A stretch of DNA of 61,029 bases from a virus: the IMG/VR virus record IMGVR_UViG_3300027985_000418, positions 1 through 61,029 of that record; one strand, written 5' to 3'. A model generated the notes under the pieces. The model saw only the letters and a program-made list of their open reading frames with translations, did not search any database and was not told where the DNA came from. The position numbers were made by a program, and so were the translations under genes. This document shows, piece after piece, positions 25,656 to 33,144 of this stretch (positions within the stretch are counted from its first letter, which is position 1; the number at the start of each line of letters is the position of its first letter).

Positions 25656-26159
25656 ATGGTAAAATTATCAGAAATCTATAAGGAATTATTTGATATGGTA
25701 CAATCTGCAATAAATGTTACTAATACTCAGCATGATGCATTTATATTATTGTGTGGCAAATTGAATGGATACAATGTATTAAATGACATGTTCGATTTCA
25801 ATTACAAGCAAATTACATCTACAATATATTTATTAGACGATGCTGTCAGTATATCTAAACATTGTGATATATATATCACTAATGAATCGTGTGCAACACA
25901 TACAAATTGGAAGTGGACAGATGAATTAGTATTAACAGATGAATTAGTATTAACAGATGAATATTTTATCATGAATAAAATATCAGTTAATCAATGCTCA
26001 TGCTGTTATGATAATAATAAAATATTATCACTTGATGGATATGAGATAATAGGTGTTAATAGTAATAAAAAATTAATAATTTGCGATAATTGTATGGATA
26101 ATATTATTAAAGGTTATAAAATTATCAATGAAAATAATCTGATAGGTGTTATAATCTAG
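25656..26159 (+). CDS. Hypothetical zinc-binding-like protein with internal duplication
   Basis: 167 aa, strong AGGAGGAAGTCAA site. The C-terminal part has CSCC (about residues 113-116) and CDNC (about 147-150), a possible zinc ribbon. An 18-bp tandem duplication gives TDELVL twice before TDE, probably a recent slippage. No family recognised. The stop codon lies inside the first base pairs of leader element L1. Confidence 0.65.
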   Translation: MVKLSEIYKELFDMVQSAINVTNTQHDAFILLCGKLNGYNVLNDMFDFNYKQITSTIYLLDDAVSISKHCDIYITNESCATHTNWKWTDELVLTDELVLTDEYFIMNKISVNQCSCCYDNNKILSLDGYEIIGVNSNKKLIICDNCMDNIIKGYKIINENNLIGVII

Positions 26160-26214
26160 CAACATTGCCCATCTGAAATATTAGGTGGGTAAGATGGTGG
26201 ATTAAACACTAAAT
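26153..26214 (+). ncRNA. Structured leader element, copy L1
   Basis: This segment closely matches 27241-27300: ATCTAGCAACATTGCCCATC, a short loop, GGTGGGTAAGATGGTGGATT and AAACACTAAAT. TGCCCATC pairs with GGTGGGTA (8 bp including wobble). In L2 the arm is GGATGGGTA and still pairs. It is placed 35-90 bases before the gene at 26250. Candidate regulatory RNA or recombination linker; class unknown. Confidence 0.6.
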
Positions 26215-26249
26215 ATGGTGGCAACCAAAAATGCAAGGAGGATAATATT

Positions 26250-26579
26250 ATGGGAAAAATTTATGAGGGCGACACAAAATTAACAGTTGTACAAGTATGT
26301 AGTAAATTGGCAAATGATGTCAATACGGAACAGGCAATAATACTTAGTAATCATATTCAAGCAGAGGAAATCAAAAATAGTAGAAAATGTTTTGCACATG
26401 CTGTATTGGATGCATACAGATTATTACCAAATAAAAACGATGCAGATATGGAAATTAAAAAATTATGTAAGCATTTGATGGATAAATATATGAAATCTAC
26501 TGCATCCAACGAACAAGATATTGGTGCATATCATAATTTGATTAATATAATTATGGATAAGGCAAAAGGAACAATATAA
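26250..26579 (+). CDS. Hypothetical protein behind leader L1 (109 aa)
   Basis: Helical, no family recognised. 'VCSKLANDVNTEQAIILSNHIQAEEIKNSRKCFAHAVLDAYRLLPNKNDADMEI' has a regular helical pattern. AAGGAGGATAATATT precedes the ATG. Its stop and the next gene's start overlap (TAATG), so both are made from one message. Confidence 0.7.
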   Translation: MGKIYEGDTKLTVVQVCSKLANDVNTEQAIILSNHIQAEEIKNSRKCFAHAVLDAYRLLPNKNDADMEIKKLCKHLMDKYMKSTASNEQDIGAYHNLINIIMDKAKGTI

Positions 26580-26998
26580 TGACATATACAAAGAAGTCTA
26601 TAGAATTGTTCAATTCAATTCCAAATATGCAGAGAAAACAAATTGTAATGTTACAAAGACGTTATGAATTATTGGATAAATACGTAACATTAATCAAGAA
26701 AAATCTGACGTGCAAATTACAGGATATATACAATAATGATATTGGGATTTATATTAGTATTGGTAGGATAAACATTAATTTAAATTCTAGTCCATATATT
26801 ATTACTGTCACAGATGTTAATAATCAAAATATCAAATATCAAATAAAATTATCTGCGGTAGATATGTTAAATAATGGTACTAATATTAATAATCCATTAT
26901 CTGATTGTCTGAAAAAATATGATATATTGGACACAGCATCAATACTACTATTAAATCAATTATTATTGTCAGAAAAACAGCAAGAAGAGTTATATTAA
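26579..26998 (+). CDS. Hypothetical protein (139 aa)
   Basis: Not recognised. Helical N-terminus ('NSIPNMQRKQIVMLQRRYELLDKYVTLIKKNL'), a beta-rich middle, helical end. Translationally coupled to 26250-26579 by one-base overlap. The T run that opens promoter cassette A follows its stop and may help terminate this message. Confidence 0.65.
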   Translation: MTYTKKSIELFNSIPNMQRKQIVMLQRRYELLDKYVTLIKKNLTCKLQDIYNNDIGIYISIGRININLNSSPYIITVTDVNNQNIKYQIKLSAVDMLNNGTNINNPLSDCLKKYDILDTASILLLNQLLLSEKQQEELY

Positions 26999-27002
26999 TT
27001 TT

Positions 27003-27084
27003 TTTTTTTTTCTTACTGTATATGTTTTTTCTTTTCGAAAAATTTGTCAAAAATGTTATCGTATCGTCAAGGGTTTGTTATAAA
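27003..27084 (+). promoter_or_regulatory. Repeated promoter-like cassette, copy A
   Basis: Near-identical to 17958-18038 in opposite orientation, including TTATCG (27056-27061), 17-bp spacer and TATAAA (27079-27084) with extended -10 TG, and the direct repeat TTGTCAA / CGTCAAG. It is pointed at the gene at 27327. The 26999-27326 gap holds this cassette, about 150 bases of unassigned AT-rich sequence and leader L2. Confidence 0.6.
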
Positions 27085-27240
27085 CTATCAATCTGTATAA
27101 TATTTAATAACGTTAATCTTATAAGACAAAAATATATAATTTACAAAAATTTTTTCTATGGTTATGTTGATACAATACGGTTAATGCAAGACATGAAACA
27201 CTTGCTACTTGCTACTTCCATAATTTTTACATTCTACGTT

Positions 27241-27300
27241 AATCTAGCAACATTGCCCATCTGAAATTTGGATGGGTAAGATGGTGGATTAACACCAAAT
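27241..27300 (+). ncRNA. Structured leader element, copy L2
   Basis: Second copy of the leader at 26153-26214, starting AATCTAGCAACATTGCCCAT. The 8-bp hairpin is kept although loop and arm bases differ. It lies 27 bases before the start of the SGQLxKP protein B gene. Confidence 0.6.
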
Positions 27301-27326
27301 TAATAATTATATAGGAGGATATGACT

Positions 27327-28049
27327 ATGTCAAACACAACAGAATTAACAAGAGCAAACAAAATTACATCATATTGGGAGGGAGATGGAATTGCAGTAGC
27401 AATTTTTTACAAGACACATGATAAACTTGTAACAATTAAATCTACTGATGATGCAGTAATCGCTGCAGGATTTACATTTCCAGTTGGTACTGATGAAGCA
27501 CCAATTTCAGCCACAAAGAAACTTGAAGCATTTAAAACATTTGTTGCTACAAATTCAACATTATTCGGTATCACATATGATCCAGTTGACAGACGTGCTG
27601 ATGCTTTCAAATTCCCTGGCAAATATGATGCAGAAACTTTTGGTAAATTTGCTAAGGATATTCTTGTTATGGCACTTGAACCAGTATTGGAAAATGTTCA
27701 AACATCTGCTATCGACAAAATGGTATCAAATGATCTACTTCCTGTAGGTTCTGCAATTTCATATGGAGTATCTGATGCGGAAATTGCAATCACAGAATCC
27801 TATTCAAATGGAAATATCAAATACGGAACGGCTACATGTAATGTTGCTATTGCTGTAAATGGTAAAACAACCGAAGTCGTTGCTACAATTGATTTAGTAT
27901 CTGGTCAGCTTAAGAAACCAAGACAATTGGGTGAAACAGCTATGACTATGACAAGTATCAAGAATATGCTAATTGAGAAAGAACTATTACCAAAACCTGT
28001 TGTTAAAGAAACTACTGAAACTGTCGATACCAATGCTGAAAACAAATAA
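27327..28049 (+). CDS. Unknown SGQLxKP-family protein B (240 aa)
   Basis: Paralogue of 22340-23113. Shared blocks are 'FYKTHDKLVTIKS' (about 28-40), 'FVATNSTLFGITYDPVDRRADAF' in the middle (72-94, given in part), and 'DLVSGQLKKP' (189-198). The tail is acidic and Thr-rich rather than basic. ATG 27327 is eight bases after AGGAGG; ATG 27321 is too close. Codon use (CTT, ATC, GTT) resembles the capsid gene, and the promoter copy is shared with the late head genes, so this may be an abundant late protein. Function unknown. Confidence 0.8.
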   Translation: MSNTTELTRANKITSYWEGDGIAVAIFYKTHDKLVTIKSTDDAVIAAGFTFPVGTDEAPISATKKLEAFKTFVATNSTLFGITYDPVDRRADAFKFPGKYDAETFGKFAKDILVMALEPVLENVQTSAIDKMVSNDLLPVGSAISYGVSDAEIAITESYSNGNIKYGTATCNVAIAVNGKTTEVVATIDLVSGQLKKPRQLGETAMTMTSIKNMLIEKELLPKPVVKETTETVDTNAENK

Positions 28050-28063
28050 GGAGTAATTCAATA

Positions 28064-28177
28064 TTGGAAACCATTAAAGATATATTTTGGGTGATTATTA
28101 TAATTGCACTCATAATATCAACTCAACTTGCTAAATACGAAGATCGTAAAAAAGGCAGACGATGGTGGGAAGACTAG
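28064..28177 (+). CDS. Small membrane peptide (37 aa)
   Basis: TTG start at 28064 after AAGGAGTAATTCAATA. A single hydrophobic segment ('IFWVIIIIALIISTQLA') is followed by a charged tail 'KYEDRKKGRRWWED', a form seen in small phage membrane peptides. It lies between SGQLxKP protein B and a terminator, in the same message. The TTG start is inferred from the ribosome site. Confidence 0.55.
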   Translation: METIKDIFWVIIIIALIISTQLAKYEDRKKGRRWWED

Positions 28178-28205
28178 ACTATACCATAAATTAATGAATA
28201 GGAAT

Positions 28206-28245
28206 AAAGTGGTGATAGTCAATATAGATTATCACCACTTTTTAT
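28206..28245 (+). terminator. Rho-independent terminator
   Basis: AAAGTGGTGATA pairs with TATCACCACTTT, loop about 11-12 bases, followed by TTTATTT. It ends the message of SGQLxKP protein B and the small membrane peptide. Confidence 0.85.
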
Positions 28246-28263
28246 TTGTATAGGAGGATTATA

Positions 28264-28509
28264 ATGAAATATTCATTACCAAACTATGGTGAAATAATAG
28301 AAATTGATGTTTTACCTACAAATCATATAAGTGAAATTATAGGAGTTATATACGTGAGATGGGATGGAATATTACGCTCGCACATAGTATCTAGTCCATC
28401 ACATTATGATTTTATTGTTTTATGTGTAGCATATGATAATGATACTGTATCATATATCTGTTTTAAATCAGATTGTAAGGGTTTATTTTTACTTACAGAT
28501 TTATTATAG
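28264..28509 (+). CDS. Hypothetical protein (81 aa)
   Basis: ATG 28264 follows AGGAGGATTATA. 'EIIEIDVLPTNHISEIIGVIYVRWDGILRSHIV' suggests a small beta-barrel. No family recognised. It is located directly behind the terminator, so it needs its own or read-through transcription. Confidence 0.6.
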   Translation: MKYSLPNYGEIIEIDVLPTNHISEIIGVIYVRWDGILRSHIVSSPSHYDFIVLCVAYDNDTVSYICFKSDCKGLFLLTDLL

Positions 28510-28517
28510 GAGGAAAT

Positions 28518-29126
28518 ATGGAAAATATAAGTCAAGATAATGAATTACAAAGGGTAGATAAGGTCACAGTATTAATTGGTGATGATGATGATTGTGCTAA
28601 GATATCATTATATAGGAATAATGAGAAATTAGGAGAAACAGATACAGACGTATTACACATACCAACATATGATCAAAGTGGTCTGCCAAATAAAGTAATA
28701 TATCAAAATTATTGTAAAGATTATATGATTAATCTTTTAAATAATGGTGGTGTAGATGGCTTCTATTATGAACCGAAACAGGACACACAAACTATACAAT
28801 ATGACAAATCTGTATTTATATCAACAAGTATTAGTAATATTAAACAGTCAATTAGTGATATGTTAAATAAATATAATATTGAAATATATTGTAATGTGGA
28901 TGAAAATAATATTACTACAGACAGATATAAAAACTCATTTATTAAAAATGCAGAATGTCTTGTCGGTACTAAGATTACCAATATCACAACAAATAAAAAT
29001 CTGATTGTAATAATCAAAAGTAATATTAGATCTGGTCAATTGTGTAAACCTAAAATAATGTTATATAATGGTGAGGAAATGCAATTCAATTATACTAACA
29101 TTAATAAATTATTTAAGGGGATATAA
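28518..29126 (+). CDS. Divergent SGQLxKP-family protein C (202 aa)
   Basis: Weaker relative of proteins A and B. It keeps the C-terminal 'IRSGQLCKP' block followed by a region of the form '...NYTNINKLFKGI', comparable to the 'K-NFIKIVRDQ' end of A. It also has 'YQNYCKDYMINLLNNGGVDGFYYEP', aligned with the 'FREYV-TN-S--GI---P' block. It lacks the basic or acidic tail. AGGAGGAAAT is the ribosome site. Function unknown. Confidence 0.65.
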   Translation: MENISQDNELQRVDKVTVLIGDDDDCAKISLYRNNEKLGETDTDVLHIPTYDQSGLPNKVIYQNYCKDYMINLLNNGGVDGFYYEPKQDTQTIQYDKSVFISTSISNIKQSISDMLNKYNIEIYCNVDENNITTDRYKNSFIKNAECLVGTKITNITTNKNLIVIIKSNIRSGQLCKPKIMLYNGEEMQFNYTNINKLFKGI

Positions 29127-29151
29127 TGGTATCTTATAAATAAATATTAAC

Positions 29152-29181
29152 TTGACAGGCTGTGATCTGATGTGTTATAAT
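29152..29181 (+). promoter_or_regulatory. Early promoter cassette, copy 4
   Basis: TTGACA, 18-bp spacer, TATAAT (29176-29181), identical through the spacer to copy 3. Downstream it diverges after AAAAAGGATCAAA. It transcribes into the sigma-like gene at 29277. Confidence 0.85.
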
Positions 29182-29276
29182 TAAAAAGGATCAAATGAAC
29201 GAAAGGAAGAGGATAATATAGGATATAATTAGAAGATATGGAAGTAAAATTAAAGACGTAGAATGGGGAATGTAAA

Positions 29277-30032
29277 ATGGAATATATATCGCAAGATGGT
29301 ATTAATCTTCTTAAACTTGCTCAATCTGGTAATACAGTAGCAGAAGATACTTTAATTAGATTAATCAAGGACAAATTTATGAATAAACGTATCGGTAGGT
29401 ATCTTTACAGGAACAGGCAAGCAGAAACAGATGATCTTAAACAGGAATTTCTAATAGGAGTCGCACTCAATATACATAAGGCAAGAATTGATATTGGAGA
29501 TCCTATTGAATATTTAATTAATCAAGGGGTATATCGAGTTAGGTCTTATTTACGCAAAAATATTATACAGAATACAATTCAAATTTGTAGGGATTGTGGT
29601 AATAAATCAAGATTAAATAAAAATGCTAATGGTAATGGTTACATATGTAAAAAGTGTGGTAGTATACATATTGATACACATGAACTTGACGATCACAATG
29701 ATATATTGCTAGAAAACATCATTGAAGAATTAGATATTGAGGATCAGGTATTATCAACATTATTTATGAAAGAATTTGAAAATACATTAACCCAGGGAAC
29801 AAATGTTTGTAGGTTATATGAATTATTAAAATCTGGAATAAATCGCCAAAATCCCGAAATAAAGAATTATATAAAAGAAATTGCAAAGTTGTGGGGTAAT
29901 TGTTCAGAGCAAAACGTAGTTAGAAATATAGAGAAACTACGTAACCGAATTGAAGCTTTTGCAAGACAGAATAATGCAATTATTAAAAATGGTGTCTTTA
30001 TTATAATAGATGGTGGTGATAATATTGGCTGA
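29277..30032 (+). CDS. Sigma-factor-like protein with inserted zinc ribbon
   Basis: 251 aa. Residues 20-95 resemble sigma region 2: 'EDTLIRLIKDKF', 'NRQAETDDLKQEFLIGVALNIHKA', and 'YLINQGVYRVRSYLRK'. A zinc ribbon follows with C104/C107 and C124/C127. The C-terminal 'KEIAKLWGNCSEQNVVRNIEKLRNRI' has the spacing of a region 4 helix-turn-helix. It probably directs host RNA polymerase to a phage promoter class. It is the first gene behind promoter cassette 4 and overlaps the next gene's start. Confidence 0.7.
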   Translation: MEYISQDGINLLKLAQSGNTVAEDTLIRLIKDKFMNKRIGRYLYRNRQAETDDLKQEFLIGVALNIHKARIDIGDPIEYLINQGVYRVRSYLRKNIIQNTIQICRDCGNKSRLNKNANGNGYICKKCGSIHIDTHELDDHNDILLENIIEELDIEDQVLSTLFMKEFENTLTQGTNVCRLYELLKSGINRQNPEIKNYIKEIAKLWGNCSEQNVVRNIEKLRNRIEAFARQNNAIIKNGVFIIIDGGDNIG

Positions 30033-30984
30033 TAATCAAAAAGAGTTTAAATGTACGGCATGTGGTAAAATAATAATGGCTACAAAGTTTGCATCGGCTA
30101 AAACTATTAAATGCGATGAATGTAAACAGAAGAAAGTATCATCAAATCCACAGATTGTGAGTGAAATATTAGAAGAATGTAAAAAGAAAGATACTACTCC
30201 TAATACACAACCAAATACTAGCAATACAAAAATGTTACCATGTATACAATGTGGCAAAATAGTTGAGGTAACTAAATTTGCATCAGCAAGTAAGGTATTA
30301 TGTAATGAATGTAAAGGTACGGATACTATCAAAAAATCCAATACACCAAAAAATCTAAAGATTGACATTAGTAAATTGCATGGTATGCCACCAATTACTG
30401 AATATTATGTAATACCATCAATAATCAATAACCCTAGATTAAGGGATGTTCAATGTCCTGCATGTGGGCAACCACATATGAAGATATTAAATATCTTGGA
30501 TTATAGTATCTATGGATTAATAATTCATTATCAATGTGAAAATTGTTATGCATTATGGAGTATATCAGAGCAATGCAACCATATAGTCAAAACATATAAA
30601 CAAGGCGAATTATATGATTATAGTGGAGATGCAATAAATCAGTTATTGTCTGCAACTGATCATACAAGATTGCATACAACAATTAGATATTTATTGGATA
30701 TATTGATACAACACAATATATCAATACCACCCATGGATATACCATTGTATAGATTCTCAAAAGAAAAACCAATACCTGTTGGATTCACTATAGATAAAAA
30801 TACTGAATTAATTGGCATGGCGAAACATTTAGCAGATATGTTCAAAACAGCAACACGACAAGGTGAAAGTGATGATACTATTGAGGGAAGTAGATATATT
30901 ACGATTAGTGATACATTAGCAAATAAACTATCTACTAAATTATTACAATTATTAGAAAATCTTGATTATAATACAAATGATTGA
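30025..30984 (+). CDS. Multi-zinc-ribbon protein
   Basis: 319 aa from TTG 30025 after GGTGGTGATAATA; ATG 30010 is possible. The N-terminus has two copies of a zinc ribbon of form 'C-x2-C-GK-I---TKFASA-K---C-x2-C' (about residues 9-34 and 71-96). A third ribbon uses 'CPACGQPH...CENC' in the middle. The C-terminal half is helical. No family recognised. It overlaps the sigma-like gene, so a transcription or DNA-binding role is plausible but unproven. Confidence 0.7.
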   Translation: MADNQKEFKCTACGKIIMATKFASAKTIKCDECKQKKVSSNPQIVSEILEECKKKDTTPNTQPNTSNTKMLPCIQCGKIVEVTKFASASKVLCNECKGTDTIKKSNTPKNLKIDISKLHGMPPITEYYVIPSIINNPRLRDVQCPACGQPHMKILNILDYSIYGLIIHYQCENCYALWSISEQCNHIVKTYKQGELYDYSGDAINQLLSATDHTRLHTTIRYLLDILIQHNISIPPMDIPLYRFSKEKPIPVGFTIDKNTELIGMAKHLADMFKTATRQGESDDTIEGSRYITISDTLANKLSTKLLQLLENLDYNTND

Positions 30985-31004
30985 AATTAAATAATTTATT
31001 ATGG

Positions 31005-31052
31005 ATGATGCCTAATACTATATACTTATTACAAGGTGATGTTAGGCATCAT
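31005..31052 (+). promoter_or_regulatory. Inverted repeat before the nuclease gene
   Basis: ATGATGCCTAA pairs with TTAGGCATCAT (11 bp, 26-base loop). It ends 25 bases before the nuclease start. With no T tract it is more likely an operator or leader hairpin than a terminator. Confidence 0.55.
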
Positions 31053-31076
31053 AAATCATATTTAGGAGGAATAATA

Positions 31077-32366
31077 ATGGGATTAGAAAGAAACAATATT
31101 CTATTACAGATTTATAGAAATAGGTCTGAAATGGAATGTGATTTAGTGTTAAAGGATACTGGTGAGATAATCGATAGGATACCTGTTCAATTTAAGTCAA
31201 GGGAAAATAAATTGGATTATCTATCGGTATCTAAGATCCATGCTTATGAGCAATGTCCTGCATGTTTCTATAAACAATATATATCAGATGATGGTATCAC
31301 AAATGATGGTAGTAATTTCTTTACTGTGTTTGGTAGTATATTACATGAAGTTGTTGAATTGGCATCAAGATATTATACAGACAATGGTGTAATAGTTGAT
31401 CCAATTACAATATATGATGATGTATGGAAAAATCACAACTTATCAGATTTTAATGCATACAAAGAGGGCAAGACCTTGATAAGAGATTATTTCACTAATA
31501 ACCCAATAGACCAACGTAAAGATAATACATACGGTGTCGAAGTGGAGTGGCGAGGAGAGTTAGGTGGTGTAACATTTGGACTAATGTTTGACTATATTGG
31601 AATTATGAAAGAAGATCCTACAGTTGGTGTATTAAAAGATTACAAAACAAACAGAATGCCATTTACTCCAGGCGAACTTGAAGATAGTTTGCAATTATGT
31701 ATTTATGAGATAATATTACGAAGACATATCTTACCAGATATAAAAACATGGGTTACTGGATATGAAATGTTCAGATTTGGTTGGCAACAATGTCCACAAC
31801 GTTCTGAAGAAGATTTATTAAATGCTGAAAAATATGTTGAAAATATTGCATATCAGATTAAGCATGATAATAAGTGGGAAGAAAAATTGAATAACTATTG
31901 TGGATATCGTGATTGCAGATTTACTTGTAAGAAATATAAAGATTTTATAGAAAACCCACAAAATTATATTGATGTTATACTCACAGATACTACGGATCTC
32001 GAAAAATTAGAAAAGGAACGTGAACTGCTAACTACGTATGAAAAAATAGCAAAATCACGTAAGGAAGATGCCGCAAATATTATTAAGACTAAACTTGAAC
32101 AATGTATGATAAATGGCGAAAAACTTATCATTGATGGCAAAGAATTATCATTATATTCAAGTGGTAAGTCAACTTATGACTACTATGATACAAAAAATGT
32201 ATTATTAGTAAATAATAAGTTAGATATCTTGGACAAATGTTTGTCGATACAGAAGACTAAACTTGATAAGGAAATCGCAAACATACCAGAATTAGCATTG
32301 CAATTAGCAGGTTGTCAGCATACAAGTTATGCTTCACCATATATTGTTAAGAAAAAGGCGAAATAG
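31077..32366 (+). CDS. Cas4/RecB-like PD-(D/E)XK nuclease
   Basis: 429 aa from ATG 31077 after TTTAGGAGGAATAAT; an upstream in-frame ATG (30981) would run through the hairpin. Motifs in order: 'LSVSKIHAYEQCPACFYKQYI', 'FGSILHEVVELASRYY' (motif with H), 'GLMFDYIGIM' (D), 'GVLKDYKTNR' (D-x-K), 'SLQLCIYEIIL' (Q/Y), and C-terminal cysteines 'CGYRDCRFTCKKY'. With the early CPAC this can form a 4Fe-4S cluster as in Cas4/AddB. It probably trims DNA ends in phage recombination or replication. Confidence 0.85.
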   Translation: MGLERNNILLQIYRNRSEMECDLVLKDTGEIIDRIPVQFKSRENKLDYLSVSKIHAYEQCPACFYKQYISDDGITNDGSNFFTVFGSILHEVVELASRYYTDNGVIVDPITIYDDVWKNHNLSDFNAYKEGKTLIRDYFTNNPIDQRKDNTYGVEVEWRGELGGVTFGLMFDYIGIMKEDPTVGVLKDYKTNRMPFTPGELEDSLQLCIYEIILRRHILPDIKTWVTGYEMFRFGWQQCPQRSEEDLLNAEKYVENIAYQIKHDNKWEEKLNNYCGYRDCRFTCKKYKDFIENPQNYIDVILTDTTDLEKLEKERELLTTYEKIAKSRKEDAANIIKTKLEQCMINGEKLIIDGKELSLYSSGKSTYDYYDTKNVLLVNNKLDILDKCLSIQKTKLDKEIANIPELALQLAGCQHTSYASPYIVKKKAK

Positions 32367-32373
32367 ACATTAT

Positions 32374-32401
32374 AAATGGTGGCGAAAGTCACCATTATTT
32401 T
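32374..32401 (+). terminator. Rho-independent terminator after nuclease gene
   Basis: AATGGTGGC - GAAA - GTCACCATT, 9-bp stem with one wobble pair and a GAAA tetraloop, followed by ATTTTT. Confidence 0.85.
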
Positions 32402-32415
32402 TAGGAGGACATAAT

Positions 32416-33075
32416 ATGAAATATAAATTTAAAGAATATATTTTATCAATTATATTAATATTAATATTATTAGTAGGTATATCGATTGGAATACATATTG
32501 AATTATATAAACAAGAGGATATTACTAATAGCAGTAATATCGATTGTATTGATGAATATGTTGTATCATCAATACCTATTATAACACAGTTAGCGATTTC
32601 AGAAGAAATCGAGGAAATACATAATCATTATGTTGATGTAGATTTTGATATAATATATCAAGATTATTTATATTCATTATGTGATGGTAATGATCAAAAA
32701 TATTATATCATAATGGCAATGATATATCACGAGAGTCATTATAATATAAATATAACATCACCTATCAGAAGTGATGGTTCGTGTGATATGGGATTAGTTC
32801 AAATGAATAGCAAATATTTAGAATATGAACAGGATAGATTAAACTATAAATTTGATCCATATAATCCATATGATGCTATAAAATATATTAGTATTAGATA
32901 TGATGAAGAATATGAATATTGGTCAAATAGTGAAAGTGGTATCAACTTAATAAAATGTATCTTAGGATCATATAATAAAGGCAGACAAGGTTATAATAAA
33001 TATAAGAATAATAATGGATATGATTATTATTATACAAATAACGTATTAGATACATATAATACAATGATTTTATAA
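32416..33075 (+). CDS. Membrane-anchored lytic transglycosylase-like (SLT) protein
   Basis: 219 aa from ATG 32416 after TTAGGAGGACATAAT. Residues 8-28 are a transmembrane helix. The C-terminal domain has the SLT motifs: 'IIMAMIYHESHYN' (catalytic Glu in HES), 'DMGLVQMN' and 'GSYNKGRQGYN'. SLT enzymes cut the peptidoglycan glycan strand. It is encoded in the early/middle region, far from lysis and tail genes, so a role in lysis timing, envelope remodelling or exclusion is possible. Confidence 0.8.
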   Translation: MKYKFKEYILSIILILILLVGISIGIHIELYKQEDITNSSNIDCIDEYVVSSIPIITQLAISEEIEEIHNHYVDVDFDIIYQDYLYSLCDGNDQKYYIIMAMIYHESHYNINITSPIRSDGSCDMGLVQMNSKYLEYEQDRLNYKFDPYNPYDAIKYISIRYDEEYEYWSNSESGINLIKCILGSYNKGRQGYNKYKNNNGYDYYYTNNVLDTYNTMIL

Positions 33076-33114
33076 TCAATCCACAATATAATATATAATC
33101 ATTGAAACACAGAA
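33070..33114 (+). promoter_or_regulatory. Candidate middle promoter before purZ
   Basis: TTATAA (33070-33075), 18-bp spacer, TATAAT (33094-33099), then ATTGAAACACAGAA. The same arrangement and downstream motif occur before the ssDNA-binding gene (34808-34853), and TTATAC-18-TATAAT occurs before the kinase gene at 44374. The TTATAA box differs from host TTGACA. Confidence 0.55.
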
Positions 33115-33144
33115 TAAATGTTAATAAAATAAAGGAGTGAGATT

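Noticed and set aside
27022-27264. Open frame of 80 codons on the plus strand
   Set aside because: It runs through promoter cassette A and leader L2, has no ribosome site, and its sequence looks like translated AT-rich DNA.
30981-31076. Upstream ATG start for the Cas4/RecB-like nuclease
   Set aside because: This part crosses the inverted repeat at 31005-31052 and lacks a ribosome site; ATG 31077 has AGGAGGAATAAT.
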